From Candidatus Accumulibacter adjunctus (lineage in GTDB: Bacteria; Pseudomonadota; Gammaproteobacteria; Burkholderiales; Rhodocyclaceae), in assembly GCA_000585015.1 (NCBI GenBank), contig JFAX01000011.1, forward strand, positions 19,404 to 83,403: 64,000 bases of DNA. The letters are read 5' to 3'. Under the pieces are notes generated by a model. It worked only from the letters and a program-made list of their open reading frames with translations, was not told the DNA's origin and did not search any database. Positions 8,304-17,796 of this stretch are shown piece after piece. The translations under genes were made by a program, and so were the position numbers. Within the stretch, counting starts at the first letter, position 1, and each line of letters opens with the position of its first letter.

Positions 8304-9501
8304 ACCGGCCATTGCAGTTCGGAACGTCGACAAGGTCTACCGCGCCTACGACTATCCGCTCCACGCTTTGCTGGCACGGACCACAGGCGGCCGGTTCGGC
8401 AGACACAAGGAGTTTCGCGCGCTACAAGACATCAGCTTCGAAGTGCGCCGCGGCGAAAGCGTCGGCATCGTCGGCCGCAATGGATCAGGCAAGAGCACCT
8501 TGCTTCAGCTGATTTGCGGCATACGCCAACCAACATCCGGCAGCGTAACGGTTGTAGGTCGAGTTTCAGCACTGCTCGAATTGGGCTCCGGGTTTCATCC
8601 GGATTTCACGGGCAGCGAAAACGTCTACATGCAAGGCGCCATCATCGGCCTGACACGCCGGGAAATGGAGGACCGCTTCGACCGCATCGCCGCGTTCGCC
8701 GATATCGGTGAACACCTCGAACAGCCGATCAAGACTTATTCTACTGGCATGGTCGTGCGCTTGGCTTTCGCTGTCGCCATCAGCATCGATCCGGAGATTC
8801 TCGTCGTTGACGAGGCCCTTGCCGTCGGAGACGCCCCGTTCCAAGTGAAGTGCATGAACCGCATGCAGGAGTTAATCGACTCCGGGGTGACCATGCTGTT
8901 CGTATCGCACAATGCCTATCAGATACAGCGGATGTGCAGTCGGGCGATCTATCTGGCCGGCGGTACCATGAGCTTGGACGGCACAACCATCGACGTGCTC
9001 GCCCGTTACGAATCGGAACTCGCGGGCGACATGATGATGCCGCGAAAGAGCAGTACCCTGAACTCATCTTTTCGGTTTCTCGATGTCAGATGCAAGACGT
9101 CGGGGGAGGGCGGTGACCAGATTCTCACACGGATGTCCGCCGGCCAACCGTTCGCAATCACAATACGCTACGAACTCGACATAGACATGCCGCAAGGCCT
9201 GCAAATCGGTCTGCTACTCAAGTGCATCGATGGCGCCCGCATATTCGGCGAAATGTCGAGTCAGGCCGGATTGGGGTTGCCCGCCGATCGCGGAAGGCAC
9301 GCCGTGCGTGTTACATTCGAGCCTAATCTCTTGCTTGCGGGAAACTACACGGTTTCCGTGTCGGCCTTCGACAAGAACTATATCGAGCAATACGGATTCA
9401 TCGATTACGCATTGTCTCTACGCATCGACACATCCGATGCCAACCCGATTCTCTGCATCGGTTCCGTCGTGCTGCCCCATGACTGGACAGTCGATGATTA
9501 A
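8293..9501 (+). CDS. wzt: O-antigen export ATPase (Wzt) with C-terminal glycan-binding domain
   Basis: 402 residues. The ATPase domain has Walker A GRNGSGKST (61-69), the Wzt-type signature YSTGMVVRLAFA (149-160), Walker B ILVVDEAL (169-176) and switch His 206. Residues about 255-402 form an extra beta-rich domain (starting near SFRFLDVRCKTS). Wzt proteins of the E. coli O8/O9a type carry such a domain to bind the chain-terminating modification of the finished O-antigen, whereas O-antigen exporters without termination lack it. This fits the two methyltransferase genes immediately downstream. ATG 8293 is inside the end of wzm. The product energises Wzm at the cytoplasmic face. Confidence 0.93.
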   Translation: MSSEPAIAVRNVDKVYRAYDYPLHALLARTTGGRFGRHKEFRALQDISFEVRRGESVGIVGRNGSGKSTLLQLICGIRQPTSGSVTVVGRVSALLELGSGFHPDFTGSENVYMQGAIIGLTRREMEDRFDRIAAFADIGEHLEQPIKTYSTGMVVRLAFAVAISIDPEILVVDEALAVGDAPFQVKCMNRMQELIDSGVTMLFVSHNAYQIQRMCSRAIYLAGGTMSLDGTTIDVLARYESELAGDMMMPRKSSTLNSSFRFLDVRCKTSGEGGDQILTRMSAGQPFAITIRYELDIDMPQGLQIGLLLKCIDGARIFGEMSSQAGLGLPADRGRHAVRVTFEPNLLLAGNYTVSVSAFDKNYIEQYGFIDYALSLRIDTSDANPILCIGSVVLPHDWTVDD

Positions 9502-9554
9502 AACTACCCTCTGAGACCGGTATCCACCCCACTTCTGCTGCACCCGATTAGATC

Positions 9555-10904
9555 ATGAGAATAATTACCGGACAACCGCACCGCGAGCGCATTCTGAAGT
9601 CGTTCTTTCCGAACTGCCGCATCCTCGAATGGGGATCGGGCGGATCGACGCTATGGTTCGCCGACCGACTGCCTGCTGGCGCGACGTTGACTAGCATCGA
9701 TCACGACCCGGTCTGGCACGAGCGCGTCCAGGCTCGGCTTGGTGCCCGGGGGAACGTTCGGCTGATGGTGTGTCCACCGTCTGCCTCTATGGGACAGAAT
9801 GCTACTGTCGAAGAGGAAGATCCCGGCCCGGTTCAGGGCTACATACATGCAATGGATGCCGAGACCTTTGACGTTATCCTGGTTGACGGTGTTGCCCGCA
9901 ACGCATGCATGGCGGCGGCACGGCGATTGTTGCGCCCAGGCGGAGCGATCTTCCTGCACGATGCGCATCGGCCTTGGTACGACGAAGGTAAATCCCTATA
10001 CTTCGCGTACGGCACAGTCGGTTCCTGTCCGGAATACCCCGGACCATTACTGTGGTGGGGCGGTTTGGCACAGGAGGAGCCCCGTTACTCGGTCGGTGCC
10101 CTGCCTGTTGTCGTCAGCTTCTTCACCCAAAACACCCCCTACGAAGTGGAGGCAGCCCGGCTGCGGGAATCAGTCGCGCGGTTGGGTATGGAGGCCGAAA
10201 TTGTCGGCGTCCCCTCGCAGGGTACCTGGGAAAGAAACTGCGCCTACAAAGCGCGCTTCATTCGCGACGTTTACTTCCGGCTGGATCAGCCGGTACTCTG
10301 GCTCGATGCAGATGCGGTAGTGCATAAACATCCATTAATGGTCGCCGGTGCGGAGCCGGACTTTGCCATCCATCGCTGCGACGGTTGGCAATTTAACAGC
10401 GCGACTGTGTATTTCAATCGTACCGCGCTCGGCCAGTTGCTCTTGGAAAACTGGGTTCGATATTGCGAAACCCAACCCGACATATGGGATCAGATTCATC
10501 TGGACCGCGCCTGGGAGGAAGTAACCGCCCGCCACCCGCTTCACACAATGTGGCTGCCGCAAGACTACGCAAAAATTTTTGACCAGGCATGGGAGGAAGT
10601 CGCTGTAACGCTTCCGGACCATGACGACCAGGCCGTAATCGAACAGTTCCAGGCATCGCGTCGTCTCAAGGAAGAGATCAGCGATCGCCCCCCCCGAAAG
10701 ATGCGCAATCCCTCCAGCGAACTGGTTGCCGCGCGGCGAGCCGGACGTCCGCGATCCAGCTTCTACGACTCACGCTTCGTCCTGCTGCCCGAGCCTTCCG
10801 CACCCGACGATTGGGCGGTCACGCCCGGCAACTCCGACGAGGACTCGCTTCGAAGGCGATTGGGCAGCCTTTGGACTAAGCTGGCCAGAAAGTTCCGCGC
10901 GTGA
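9555..10904 (+). CDS. Fusion of a SAM-methyltransferase-like domain and a glycosyltransferase-like domain
   Basis: 449 residues in two parts. Residues 1-180 look like a class I methyltransferase: ILEWGSGGS (23-31) as the SAM loop, SIDHD (47-51) as the acidic ribose-binding strand end, DVILVDGVARN (106-116) and LLRPGGAIFLHDAHR (125-139). From about residue 185 a nucleotide-sugar transferase fold follows: VVVSFFTQNTPYEVEA, then VLWLDADAV (247-255) with a DxD motif. The C-terminal 60 residues are polar. In terminator systems such as WbdD a methyltransferase is also joined to a second activity, so chain capping is a sensible guess. The stop overlaps the next start by 4 bases (GTGA), so the two methyltransferase genes are coupled. 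Substrates are unknown. Confidence 0.7.
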   Translation: MRIITGQPHRERILKSFFPNCRILEWGSGGSTLWFADRLPAGATLTSIDHDPVWHERVQARLGARGNVRLMVCPPSASMGQNATVEEEDPGPVQGYIHAMDAETFDVILVDGVARNACMAAARRLLRPGGAIFLHDAHRPWYDEGKSLYFAYGTVGSCPEYPGPLLWWGGLAQEEPRYSVGALPVVVSFFTQNTPYEVEAARLRESVARLGMEAEIVGVPSQGTWERNCAYKARFIRDVYFRLDQPVLWLDADAVVHKHPLMVAGAEPDFAIHRCDGWQFNSATVYFNRTALGQLLLENWVRYCETQPDIWDQIHLDRAWEEVTARHPLHTMWLPQDYAKIFDQAWEEVAVTLPDHDDQAVIEQFQASRRLKEEISDRPPRKMRNPSSELVAARRAGRPRSSFYDSRFVLLPEPSAPDDWAVTPGNSDEDSLRRRLGSLWTKLARKFRA

Positions 10905-13057
10905 GCCAGATCCTTGCCGACAAGCTTCTCGCTCTTGCCGGTCCTGGACGTATTCTGCACTACGGATGCTCCGACGCCGCTCTCGTCCGCGCCCTTCTGG
11001 CGCGCGGCTGCGACGCCTACGGGCGGATCGTTGCGGACGGGATGCCCACTCCCATGCTTGACGGGCGCATTTCTTGGCCCGAAGCACCGAACGTACCTGC
11101 GACGTTCGATACCGTCGTCGTCGATCAAAGCATTATCGTGGGAGCGGCGGATATTCGTCTTCAGTTGCAATCTCTGCGGAAGCATGCAGCGCGAACACTC
11201 GTGCTCGACTTTTCGGGCGTTTCGCCGCTCACCAAACCGGCGCATCTCCCCACCAACAGCCAGATAGAAGACGCCGCCGTCGCCGCCGGCTTCCGGCGCC
11301 ATCCGGCCACTTTTCCGGTGGGCCGTTATGCCCGCCTCAACGACCCCGCGCCGGAAGCGCTGCTCTGCTTCGAGAAGATCCCGGACGAGATCCTGGCACG
11401 CTGGCCGATGGAGTTTCTTCTCGCGAACCGTGACCTCCACATGGACATGTCGCGCGAGGCCAGCCCGCGCGCCGATGCCCATATGGTCCGCTACGCCCTG
11501 GCCGCCGAATGGATCCGCCCCGGTGACACCGTGCTCGACTGCGCCTGTGGCCTCGGCTACGGCGCGGCGCTGCTCGCCGCCGCGTCGCGCGGCCGCCGCA
11601 TCATAGGTATCGATCTCGATGTCGAGTCGATAGCCTATGCCCGCGATAATTTCGGGGGCTATTCCGTCGAATATCGAGCCGGCTCGGCGCTCGACCTCGG
11701 CTTCCTTCCCAATCGCTCGGTCGACATGGTCGTCACGTTCGAGACCATCGAACACCTGCAGGACTACGACCGATTCCTCGACGAAATCGCCCGCATTCTC
11801 AAGCCCGACGGACGCGTGATCGGCAGCGTTCCCCACCTGTGGGTCGACGAAACCGGACGTGACCCCAATCCGCATCACTTTCACGCTTTCGACTACGCCC
11901 AGATTCGCGATGCTCTTTCCCGCCATTTCATCGTCGAGGCCCGCTATGCCCAGACGGCACCGGGCGGCGTCAAGCTGCTCGACGCGCCGCGACGCCTGGA
12001 ACAGCGTCCGTTGCAGGCGGCCCCGGTCGAGGAGGACACCGAATGGTGGATTCTGGTCGCCGCCGCCGACCCCTCGGGCGCTGCGGCAGGCGGATATCAG
12101 CAGCCAGAGTTCGATCCATGCGTCGAAGGCACTCATAGCCATCTGACAGGGTTCGCAAGTCATTACGACAATCCCTGGATCTATCGACAACTGATCCAGA
12201 ACGGGCAGCGCATCCGGGATACCGCCACCCTGGCGGAAACCATCGCAACTGCGGTGAAGGGGGCTCGCAGAAACTCAGCGGATTTGGGCGCCATGTTGAC
12301 CGTGTTGTCCTATCAGGCGTTGCAGGACCACGACGACCGGCAACGAGCGCATCTGCTGGCGGAAATCGAAGCCTATCTGGAACTCGACAGCGACAATCCG
12401 CACGTATATCGCTGGAGGATATCCCTGGCATACGTCGCGGCGCTCCTCGCACTGGACGGGGGGCAGCGGGAACAGGGCAAGGCATTCCTGAAGAAGGTCC
12501 TCAGCCTTGACCCATTGCGGTTCAGCCCGCTGATCTCCACCAAGACCGTCGGCGGGTATTTCCTGCTCGGAACCATGGCACTGGTCGACGGCGACACAGA
12601 AGATGCCCGCGCGGCGTTTGCGGAGGGTGTGGCCGCGGCCCGCCGCGCACTCCACGCCCCGGACGAAAACGCGATCGGCCGTCCGGACCACCCGCTTGCC
12701 TTCGGCTTCTTCGAACTTGCTGAGATTGCCGACATGGCCGGCCAATGCGCGATGGCCCTCAACGAGATTGACGCCTTCGGGCACGCCCCCGGCCGGTTCT
12801 GGCGAAGCGTCGATGTCAAACGGTTCGGGTTGCTTACCTGGATCAGAAATATCGAGGCCGAGTACCGAAGCATCGAGGCCGAGTATGCTGGAGAACTTGC
12901 TCAGTTGCACGCCGAATGCACGCTACGAAAATTGTTACCGCTACGACTAAAGGAACTTGTCTTGGTTCTGACGCCGTCCCTAACCCGCCGGATATGGGCA
13001 AGTCTAACCGCCGCCACAGTCCGTCTCGGCCTGCGGCGGTGCGCTGGCCGACAATGA
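10901..13057 (+). CDS. SAM-dependent methyltransferase with degenerate N-terminal copy and TPR-like tail
   Basis: 718 residues. The central methyltransferase domain has VLDCACGLGYG (211-221) as motif I, GIDLDVESI (236-244) as motif II, and NRSVDMVVTFETIEHL (271-286) leading to the ILKPDGRVIGSVPH block. Residues 15-165 (ILHYGCSDAALVRALL) resemble a second, degenerate nucleotide-binding fold of the same type. After residue 430 the protein is helical with repeated pairs (for example AIGRPDHPLAFGFFELAEIADMAG spread over helices), looking like TPR units that count chain length or bind partners. GTG start overlaps the previous stop. Together with the Wzt binding domain it points to O-methylation of the glycan. 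Which position is methylated is unknown. Confidence 0.72.
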   Translation: MSQILADKLLALAGPGRILHYGCSDAALVRALLARGCDAYGRIVADGMPTPMLDGRISWPEAPNVPATFDTVVVDQSIIVGAADIRLQLQSLRKHAARTLVLDFSGVSPLTKPAHLPTNSQIEDAAVAAGFRRHPATFPVGRYARLNDPAPEALLCFEKIPDEILARWPMEFLLANRDLHMDMSREASPRADAHMVRYALAAEWIRPGDTVLDCACGLGYGAALLAAASRGRRIIGIDLDVESIAYARDNFGGYSVEYRAGSALDLGFLPNRSVDMVVTFETIEHLQDYDRFLDEIARILKPDGRVIGSVPHLWVDETGRDPNPHHFHAFDYAQIRDALSRHFIVEARYAQTAPGGVKLLDAPRRLEQRPLQAAPVEEDTEWWILVAAADPSGAAAGGYQQPEFDPCVEGTHSHLTGFASHYDNPWIYRQLIQNGQRIRDTATLAETIATAVKGARRNSADLGAMLTVLSYQALQDHDDRQRAHLLAEIEAYLELDSDNPHVYRWRISLAYVAALLALDGGQREQGKAFLKKVLSLDPLRFSPLISTKTVGGYFLLGTMALVDGDTEDARAAFAEGVAAARRALHAPDENAIGRPDHPLAFGFFELAEIADMAGQCAMALNEIDAFGHAPGRFWRSVDVKRFGLLTWIRNIEAEYRSIEAEYAGELAQLHAECTLRKLLPLRLKELVLVLTPSLTRRIWASLTAATVRLGLRRCAGRQ

Positions 13058-13123
13058 AGCGCTCAGCGATTCTCCCAAGTCCTCATCCTTCCGCCACAAC
13101 ATAGAAGTCAGAAGCTGATTGAC

Positions 13124-15361
13124 ATGGCTCGTCGGTACCCCGTGAAAGGCGTTTACGGTTCGGTCGACGAACTGCGCGTCGCGCTTGCGACGTATGCCGA
13201 TCTTGTCGACGTCGTGTCTTTCGACATCTTTGACACCCTGGTCGAACGTCGCTTTGGCCCACCTGAACAGGTCAAGCAGCTAGCCGCCAGGCTCGCCGCG
13301 ACGGCCGCCGCAGGGTTGGGCTTGTCCATACCGCTCGTGCGGCTGCTGGCACTGCGGCATGAAGTCGAGGCGGATCTGCGGGCGCGGGCGGCAGCGGCCG
13401 GACTCGACCATGAATGCCGCTTCAGCGAGCTCGCTGGCGAACTCGCCCGGCGGCTGCACGCCGAATGTTCTCCCGCGATCGCTGCCACCATCGTGGAGGC
13501 GCTCCTCGTCGAAAGCGAACTGCTGGCAGAGGGCCAGGCCCTGGTGCCCAAGCCCGGCATGATCGAACTGCTTGCCGAACTGCGTGGCGCAGGCAAGCGC
13601 GTCATTGCCGTCTCCGACATGTACCTCGACGGAGCGCTACTGGCCGGCCTGTTGCACCGCCTCGGCTTCGACCTGCCGCCGCAGGCAATCTACGTGTCCG
13701 CCGACGCCGGCCTCGGCAAGTATTCGGGACGGCTTTTCCACCACGTCTTCCGCCAGGAGCAGGTGGCGCCGGCGCGCCTGCTCCACGTCGGCGACAACCC
13801 GGCATCCGACTGGGAAATGCCCCTGGCCCTGGGGGCCGGAGCCCTGCTGCTGCGGCAGGCGGAGCGCGTACGGCGGGGACACATGTACCAGGTCCACAAA
13901 TGGCTTGCCGACCGCAATCCATTCTGGCGCGGCCCGCATCTGGCGGCGGACCTGCCGCGCTCGGCGGCCGGCGACTTCTTCACACGCTATGGCCATGATG
14001 TCCTCGGCCCCGTCTTCAGCGTCTTCGTCGCCCGCGTCCGCGAACTGCTGAACGAGGGCGGCTTCGACCGAGCATTCTTCCTCGCGCGCGAAGGCGACCT
14101 CTTCCTCCGCATCCACGAACTGTTCGATGACGCCGGCCCGGGCATCGCCCCGGCGCCACTCCACAGCTACCTCTACATCTCGCGCAAGGCCGTCGCACTG
14201 CCGGCAGCACACAAGGGCCTGAGCGAAGAGCGCCTGCGCCTGTTTGCGCACCATCTGGGGCAGCGGGGCCTGGCCGGCCTCGGCAATGCGCTCGGCATCG
14301 AGCCGACGGCCATTGCGGGAGTGGCTGATGCGTTGGGCTTGCCCGACCCGCGGCAACCGATGGACATGCAGGCGCAGGACTGGCCGGCCGTGCTGGCGGG
14401 CAACGCCGAATTCCAAAGCGTGATCCGGGCGCAAGCCGCCGCGGCCCGCGCGACGCTGCGCCGCTACCTGGAGCAGGGGGGATTCTTCGGCGCGGGACGC
14501 AGGGTGGCGCTGGTCGACATCGGCTGGAACGGCAGCATCCAGCGCGCCCTGCGCGACTCCTTCGGCGAGGATGCCGACTGGCCCGACGTTCACGGTTTCT
14601 ACCTGAGTTTCAACGACAACCTCGGACATAGCCTCGGCACCGGCGAGGCTAGCGGCATCCTTTACGACCGGCGCAGCTTTCACCCGCGGCACGACATCCT
14701 CGTTCATTACGAGGAAATCTTCGAGAACGGCGCACGTGCCCTTCACGCCAGCACCGTAGGCTATTGCCAGAAGACGGATGGACGGGTCGAGCCGGTGTTC
14801 CGCGACGAGGCCGAGCCGGATCGCCAAGCCGAACGCCAGTTCAACGCCATGACCGAAAGCCTGCGCGCAGGCGCCCTGGACTATGCCAGGCAGTTCATCC
14901 GGCGGTACGCCCTGTTCGGCTACAGCGCCACCGACCTGATACCTTACGCCCTCACCGTGGCCCACCGCGGCGTGTTCTTCCCGACGCGCGAGGAGGCCGA
15001 AAATCTCTTCCGCATGATCCATGCGGAAGATGCCGGCACCGACAGCGTGCTGGACTTCTCCGCCTATCGCCTGCGCGGACCGTCGATGCTGCTGACGCCG
15101 CTAAGGGTGCTGCAGGCGATCAGGACCTCTCAATGGAAATACGGCACTGGTCGCAGCCTCGGCGTCCCCGGTTTCAACCACCTGCTGCGCGTGGCGCATC
15201 GCCTGATGCTGATGCGCGACCTGGCTCGGGCGGGACGGCCGCGGCCCGCGCTGATGCAGCTGCCCACCGCGCGCTGGTGGGAGTTGCTCCTGCTGTGGAT
15301 CACCCAACGCGGCGGCCTGCCCCTAATCCTGCGCGCGCGCGACGCCGTACGACGGCGATGA
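13124..15361 (+). CDS. HAD-superfamily hydrolase fused to a large polysaccharide-cluster domain (COG5610-like)
   Basis: 745 residues. The N-terminal HAD hydrolase has motif I FDIFDTL with Asp34 (33-39), motif II VSDMY with Ser164, Lys199, and motif IV HVGDNPASDWEMP (221-233), with a helical cap between 45 and 140. From about residue 285 a second domain begins with FFTRYGHDVLGPVF and contains AFFLAREGDLF (317-327), YISRKAV (351-357) and VDIGWNGSIQ (464-473). The same three blocks recur in the next gene. Proteins of this type are common in surface-polysaccharide loci of Gram-negative bacteria and are not biochemically understood. The HAD part could release phosphate from a sugar phosphate or phosphoglycan; that is inference. 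The stop overlaps the next start (ATGA). Confidence 0.7.
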   Translation: MARRYPVKGVYGSVDELRVALATYADLVDVVSFDIFDTLVERRFGPPEQVKQLAARLAATAAAGLGLSIPLVRLLALRHEVEADLRARAAAAGLDHECRFSELAGELARRLHAECSPAIAATIVEALLVESELLAEGQALVPKPGMIELLAELRGAGKRVIAVSDMYLDGALLAGLLHRLGFDLPPQAIYVSADAGLGKYSGRLFHHVFRQEQVAPARLLHVGDNPASDWEMPLALGAGALLLRQAERVRRGHMYQVHKWLADRNPFWRGPHLAADLPRSAAGDFFTRYGHDVLGPVFSVFVARVRELLNEGGFDRAFFLAREGDLFLRIHELFDDAGPGIAPAPLHSYLYISRKAVALPAAHKGLSEERLRLFAHHLGQRGLAGLGNALGIEPTAIAGVADALGLPDPRQPMDMQAQDWPAVLAGNAEFQSVIRAQAAAARATLRRYLEQGGFFGAGRRVALVDIGWNGSIQRALRDSFGEDADWPDVHGFYLSFNDNLGHSLGTGEASGILYDRRSFHPRHDILVHYEEIFENGARALHASTVGYCQKTDGRVEPVFRDEAEPDRQAERQFNAMTESLRAGALDYARQFIRRYALFGYSATDLIPYALTVAHRGVFFPTREEAENLFRMIHAEDAGTDSVLDFSAYRLRGPSMLLTPLRVLQAIRTSQWKYGTGRSLGVPGFNHLLRVAHRLMLMRDLARAGRPRPALMQLPTARWWELLLLWITQRGGLPLILRARDAVRRR

Positions 15362-16662
15362 GCGTCGGCGAGGCAAGCCGCTGCGGCGCCGAATCCCTCG
15401 GCCCGGTGTTCACCGGATGGGCGCATCTGCTGCTGCGCGCCGCGCGCCGCCGCAAGCTGCAGCGCCTGTTCTTCGTCGCTCGCGACGGCTACCTGCTGCA
15501 GCAGGTGACGGTCGGACTACTGAAGGCGCTGGGCCGCGACGGCGAGTTCGACCTCGCCTACCTGCACCTGTCCCGGCGCGCCACGCAACTCGCCGCAAAT
15601 CCCACGATCGACCGGGCGGGCGTGACCGAGGCAATGGCGATACGCGCTCGCACACCGACCGTGGCCTCGCTGCTCGCCTACCATGGTATGGCGGTGGAGG
15701 AATTCGCAGCGCTGCTGCACGGCCTGGGGCTGGCGCCGGAGCTTCGGGTCAAATCAACAGACCACGGCGCCAGCTTGCTGCGCCACGAAGCGATCCGCAA
15801 CCTTCTCGCCACAGAGTCCGGCCGACAACGGCAGGCGCTGCTCGCCTACCTTGAGGCCCGCGGCGTGTTGCGGGACGAAAACAGCGCCTTGATAGACATC
15901 GGGTGGCGCGGCAGCATCCAACGCAATCTGGCGAGGATACTCACGACGAATGGCCATCGACGCCTGCCACCTTGGATCTATCTCGGCTTGTGGCGAGACG
16001 ACAGCGATGCCAACAGGTTGCCCGTCAATGCCGAGGGATTGCTGGGAGATCTGCGCCGCGGTCGCACGCTGCGCGAGAGCGCTCCCTGGCAAACGGCCTT
16101 CCTGCTCGAAGCGGCGTGCCGCAAGGACGAGGGCAGCGTACTACGCTTCGTCCTGTCCAACGGTCGGGGAATGCCGGAACTGGCACCGTCGGATAGCCCC
16201 GCGCGGCTCGCCGAACGACAAAGCGAACCTCTGTCGGAAGCCCTGCGCAAGGGTATTCTCGACTACATCGCCAGTTCGGCTAGCGCGGCACGCTGGGAAC
16301 GTCTCGACGATGAAGTCCTGCGCCAAGAAGCACAGGATCAGTTGCTGCGTCTCGCGTTCCAGCCCACGGCCGCCGAGATCGCGCTTGGGGAAGCATTGGT
16401 GCACACCGAAAGCCATGCACCGGACTGGAGCACGCCACTGGTGTTGCCGCGGATCGCCGGCCCGTTGTCAGCGCCCGGACAGTGGCTCGCAGGCCTGGCC
16501 TCACCTTGGCGGGGTGCCTACGTCAAGGCGAGCGGCGGCTGGCCACTGGCGCTAGCGCATCGCGGCCTGGAGTCCCTGCTGGTTCGCATGCCTCCCGCAC
16601 TACGCATCGCGGTAAGACGGGCCGCCCTTGTCGTGGCAGGCAACGACGTCCCGACAACGTAA
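15358..16662 (+). CDS. Paralogue of the C-terminal domain of the preceding HAD protein, without HAD
   Basis: 434 residues. It repeats the second half of the upstream protein: LFFVARDGYLL (37-47) matches AFFLAREGDLF, HLSRRAT (70-76) matches YISRKAV, and IDIGWRGSIQ (179-188) matches VDIGWNGSIQ. The HAD catalytic Asp and Ser motifs are absent. ATG 15358 overlaps the previous stop (ATGA), so the two products are made together and may form a complex or act on the same glycan. The conserved ARDG/AREGD and DIGW-GS blocks look like active-site or ligand-binding residues rather than structure only. I do not recognise a described function. Last gene of the rightward wzm operon; 43 bp separate its stop from the opposing SDR gene. 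Confidence 0.65.
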   Translation: MSVGEASRCGAESLGPVFTGWAHLLLRAARRRKLQRLFFVARDGYLLQQVTVGLLKALGRDGEFDLAYLHLSRRATQLAANPTIDRAGVTEAMAIRARTPTVASLLAYHGMAVEEFAALLHGLGLAPELRVKSTDHGASLLRHEAIRNLLATESGRQRQALLAYLEARGVLRDENSALIDIGWRGSIQRNLARILTTNGHRRLPPWIYLGLWRDDSDANRLPVNAEGLLGDLRRGRTLRESAPWQTAFLLEAACRKDEGSVLRFVLSNGRGMPELAPSDSPARLAERQSEPLSEALRKGILDYIASSASAARWERLDDEVLRQEAQDQLLRLAFQPTAAEIALGEALVHTESHAPDWSTPLVLPRIAGPLSAPGQWLAGLASPWRGAYVKASGGWPLALAHRGLESLLVRMPPALRIAVRRAALVVAGNDVPTT

Positions 16663-16705
16663 CGGGCTGGCTGTCGGTCATGCTGACGGAGATGCCATAT
16701 CGAGC

Positions 16706-17734
16706 TCAGTTCCGAGCCGGGATCTGCAGGGACGCGGCCGCAATCCGAGGGTCTCGCATGCTGCTCGCCGTCCGGAGCCAGCCGATGGTTCGCTGCAAGG
16801 TCGAGGGCAGGTCGAGCGTGAGTTGGAGACCAAGCTCATGCCTTGCGCGATCGGTTTGCGGTACATATGAATGAACTCCCGAGCGATCCGGTTCGCCGTG
16901 AATCTCCACCGACAGGTTGCCGCCGACCTGACCCGCGATCTGCCGGGCCAGATCGCCAATCGACACGCACTGATCCGAGCCGACATTGTAAGCACGGCCG
17001 GTCTCCCCGTGTAACAGGATGGTCAGCAGCCAAGTGACGAGGTCGGCCGGATGCATGTAGCTTCGACGTGCCCTGCCGTCCCCATTGACGACGATTGGCC
17101 CACCGTTCAGCGCGTCACGCAGGAAGTTGCCGGCAGCGAACCGGCCATGCAGTGGCAGATGCGGGCCGATGAACGAGAAGCAGCGGGCGATCACGCATGG
17201 CACTTCGGGCGTCAGCGCGCACACCTGTTCAATCAGTCGCTTGCCCTCGCCGTAGGCCGATGAGGGCTTCAGTGGGTCCGGCGCGCCGTGCCAGGTCTCC
17301 GGGATGCGACCGAGGCCGGCCGGTTGTGGTCCGTAGACCGCGCCTGAACTGGTGACCAGCATGCGCCGGACCCCTGCCTGGCGGGCATGGCGCAGGACGT
17401 TGTGAATGCTGGCCAGCTTGTTGTGCAGCATCGCGATCGGTTCGGTCTGGCGGGGATCGGCGCTGGTGGCCGTAGCGAGATGCAGGAGGTAGTCGTGGCG
17501 CGTCGGCGGGAAGGCGAAGCAGGCAGGGTTGCCGCGAAGCCACTCGAACTCCCTGCGGCTCGCCATATGCGGTACGCGCAGGAGAAAGCGCTCCGGGTCG
17601 CGACTCAGTACGGTGGCGCCGACGGCCACTTGCAGCGCATCGTTGGCTGCGGCGATGGTTTCCAGCAGCCAAATGCCGAAAAGGCCAGTACCGCCTGTGA
17701 TCAAGAGTTGGGCGCCGGCCATTTCGCGCCACAA
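16706..17734 (-). CDS. NAD(P)-dependent sugar reductase/epimerase of the extended SDR family
   Basis: 342 residues from the TTG at 17734. Rossmann motif GGTGLFG (14-20), SSGAVYG block with the catalytic Ser, and SAYGEGK with the Tyr-x3-Lys pair. It follows rfbH in the same direction, so it most likely reduces or epimerises the CDP-4-keto-3,6-dideoxyhexose (paratose or abequose synthase type), or reduces a branched intermediate (YerF type). Start is uncertain. In frame upstream, a family-like stretch (LPDADLEHVLAQTGALW) continues to a CTG at 17800 that overlaps the rfbH stop and has GGAGGGG just before it; ATG 17722 is another option. The natural protein may be about 22 residues longer than listed. 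Confidence 0.75.
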   Translation of the reverse strand: MWREMAGAQLLITGGTGLFGIWLLETIAAANDALQVAVGATVLSRDPERFLLRVPHMASRREFEWLRGNPACFAFPPTRHDYLLHLATATSADPRQTEPIAMLHNKLASIHNVLRHARQAGVRRMLVTSSGAVYGPQPAGLGRIPETWHGAPDPLKPSSAYGEGKRLIEQVCALTPEVPCVIARCFSFIGPHLPLHGRFAAGNFLRDALNGGPIVVNGDGRARRSYMHPADLVTWLLTILLHGETGRAYNVGSDQCVSIGDLARQIAGQVGGNLSVEIHGEPDRSGVHSYVPQTDRARHELGLQLTLDLPSTLQRTIGWLRTASSMRDPRIAAASLQIPARN

Positions 17735-17796
17735 TGCGCCGGTTTGAGCGAGGACGTGCTCGAGATCGGCGTCGGGCAGCGGCGGGCAGGGGGTGC

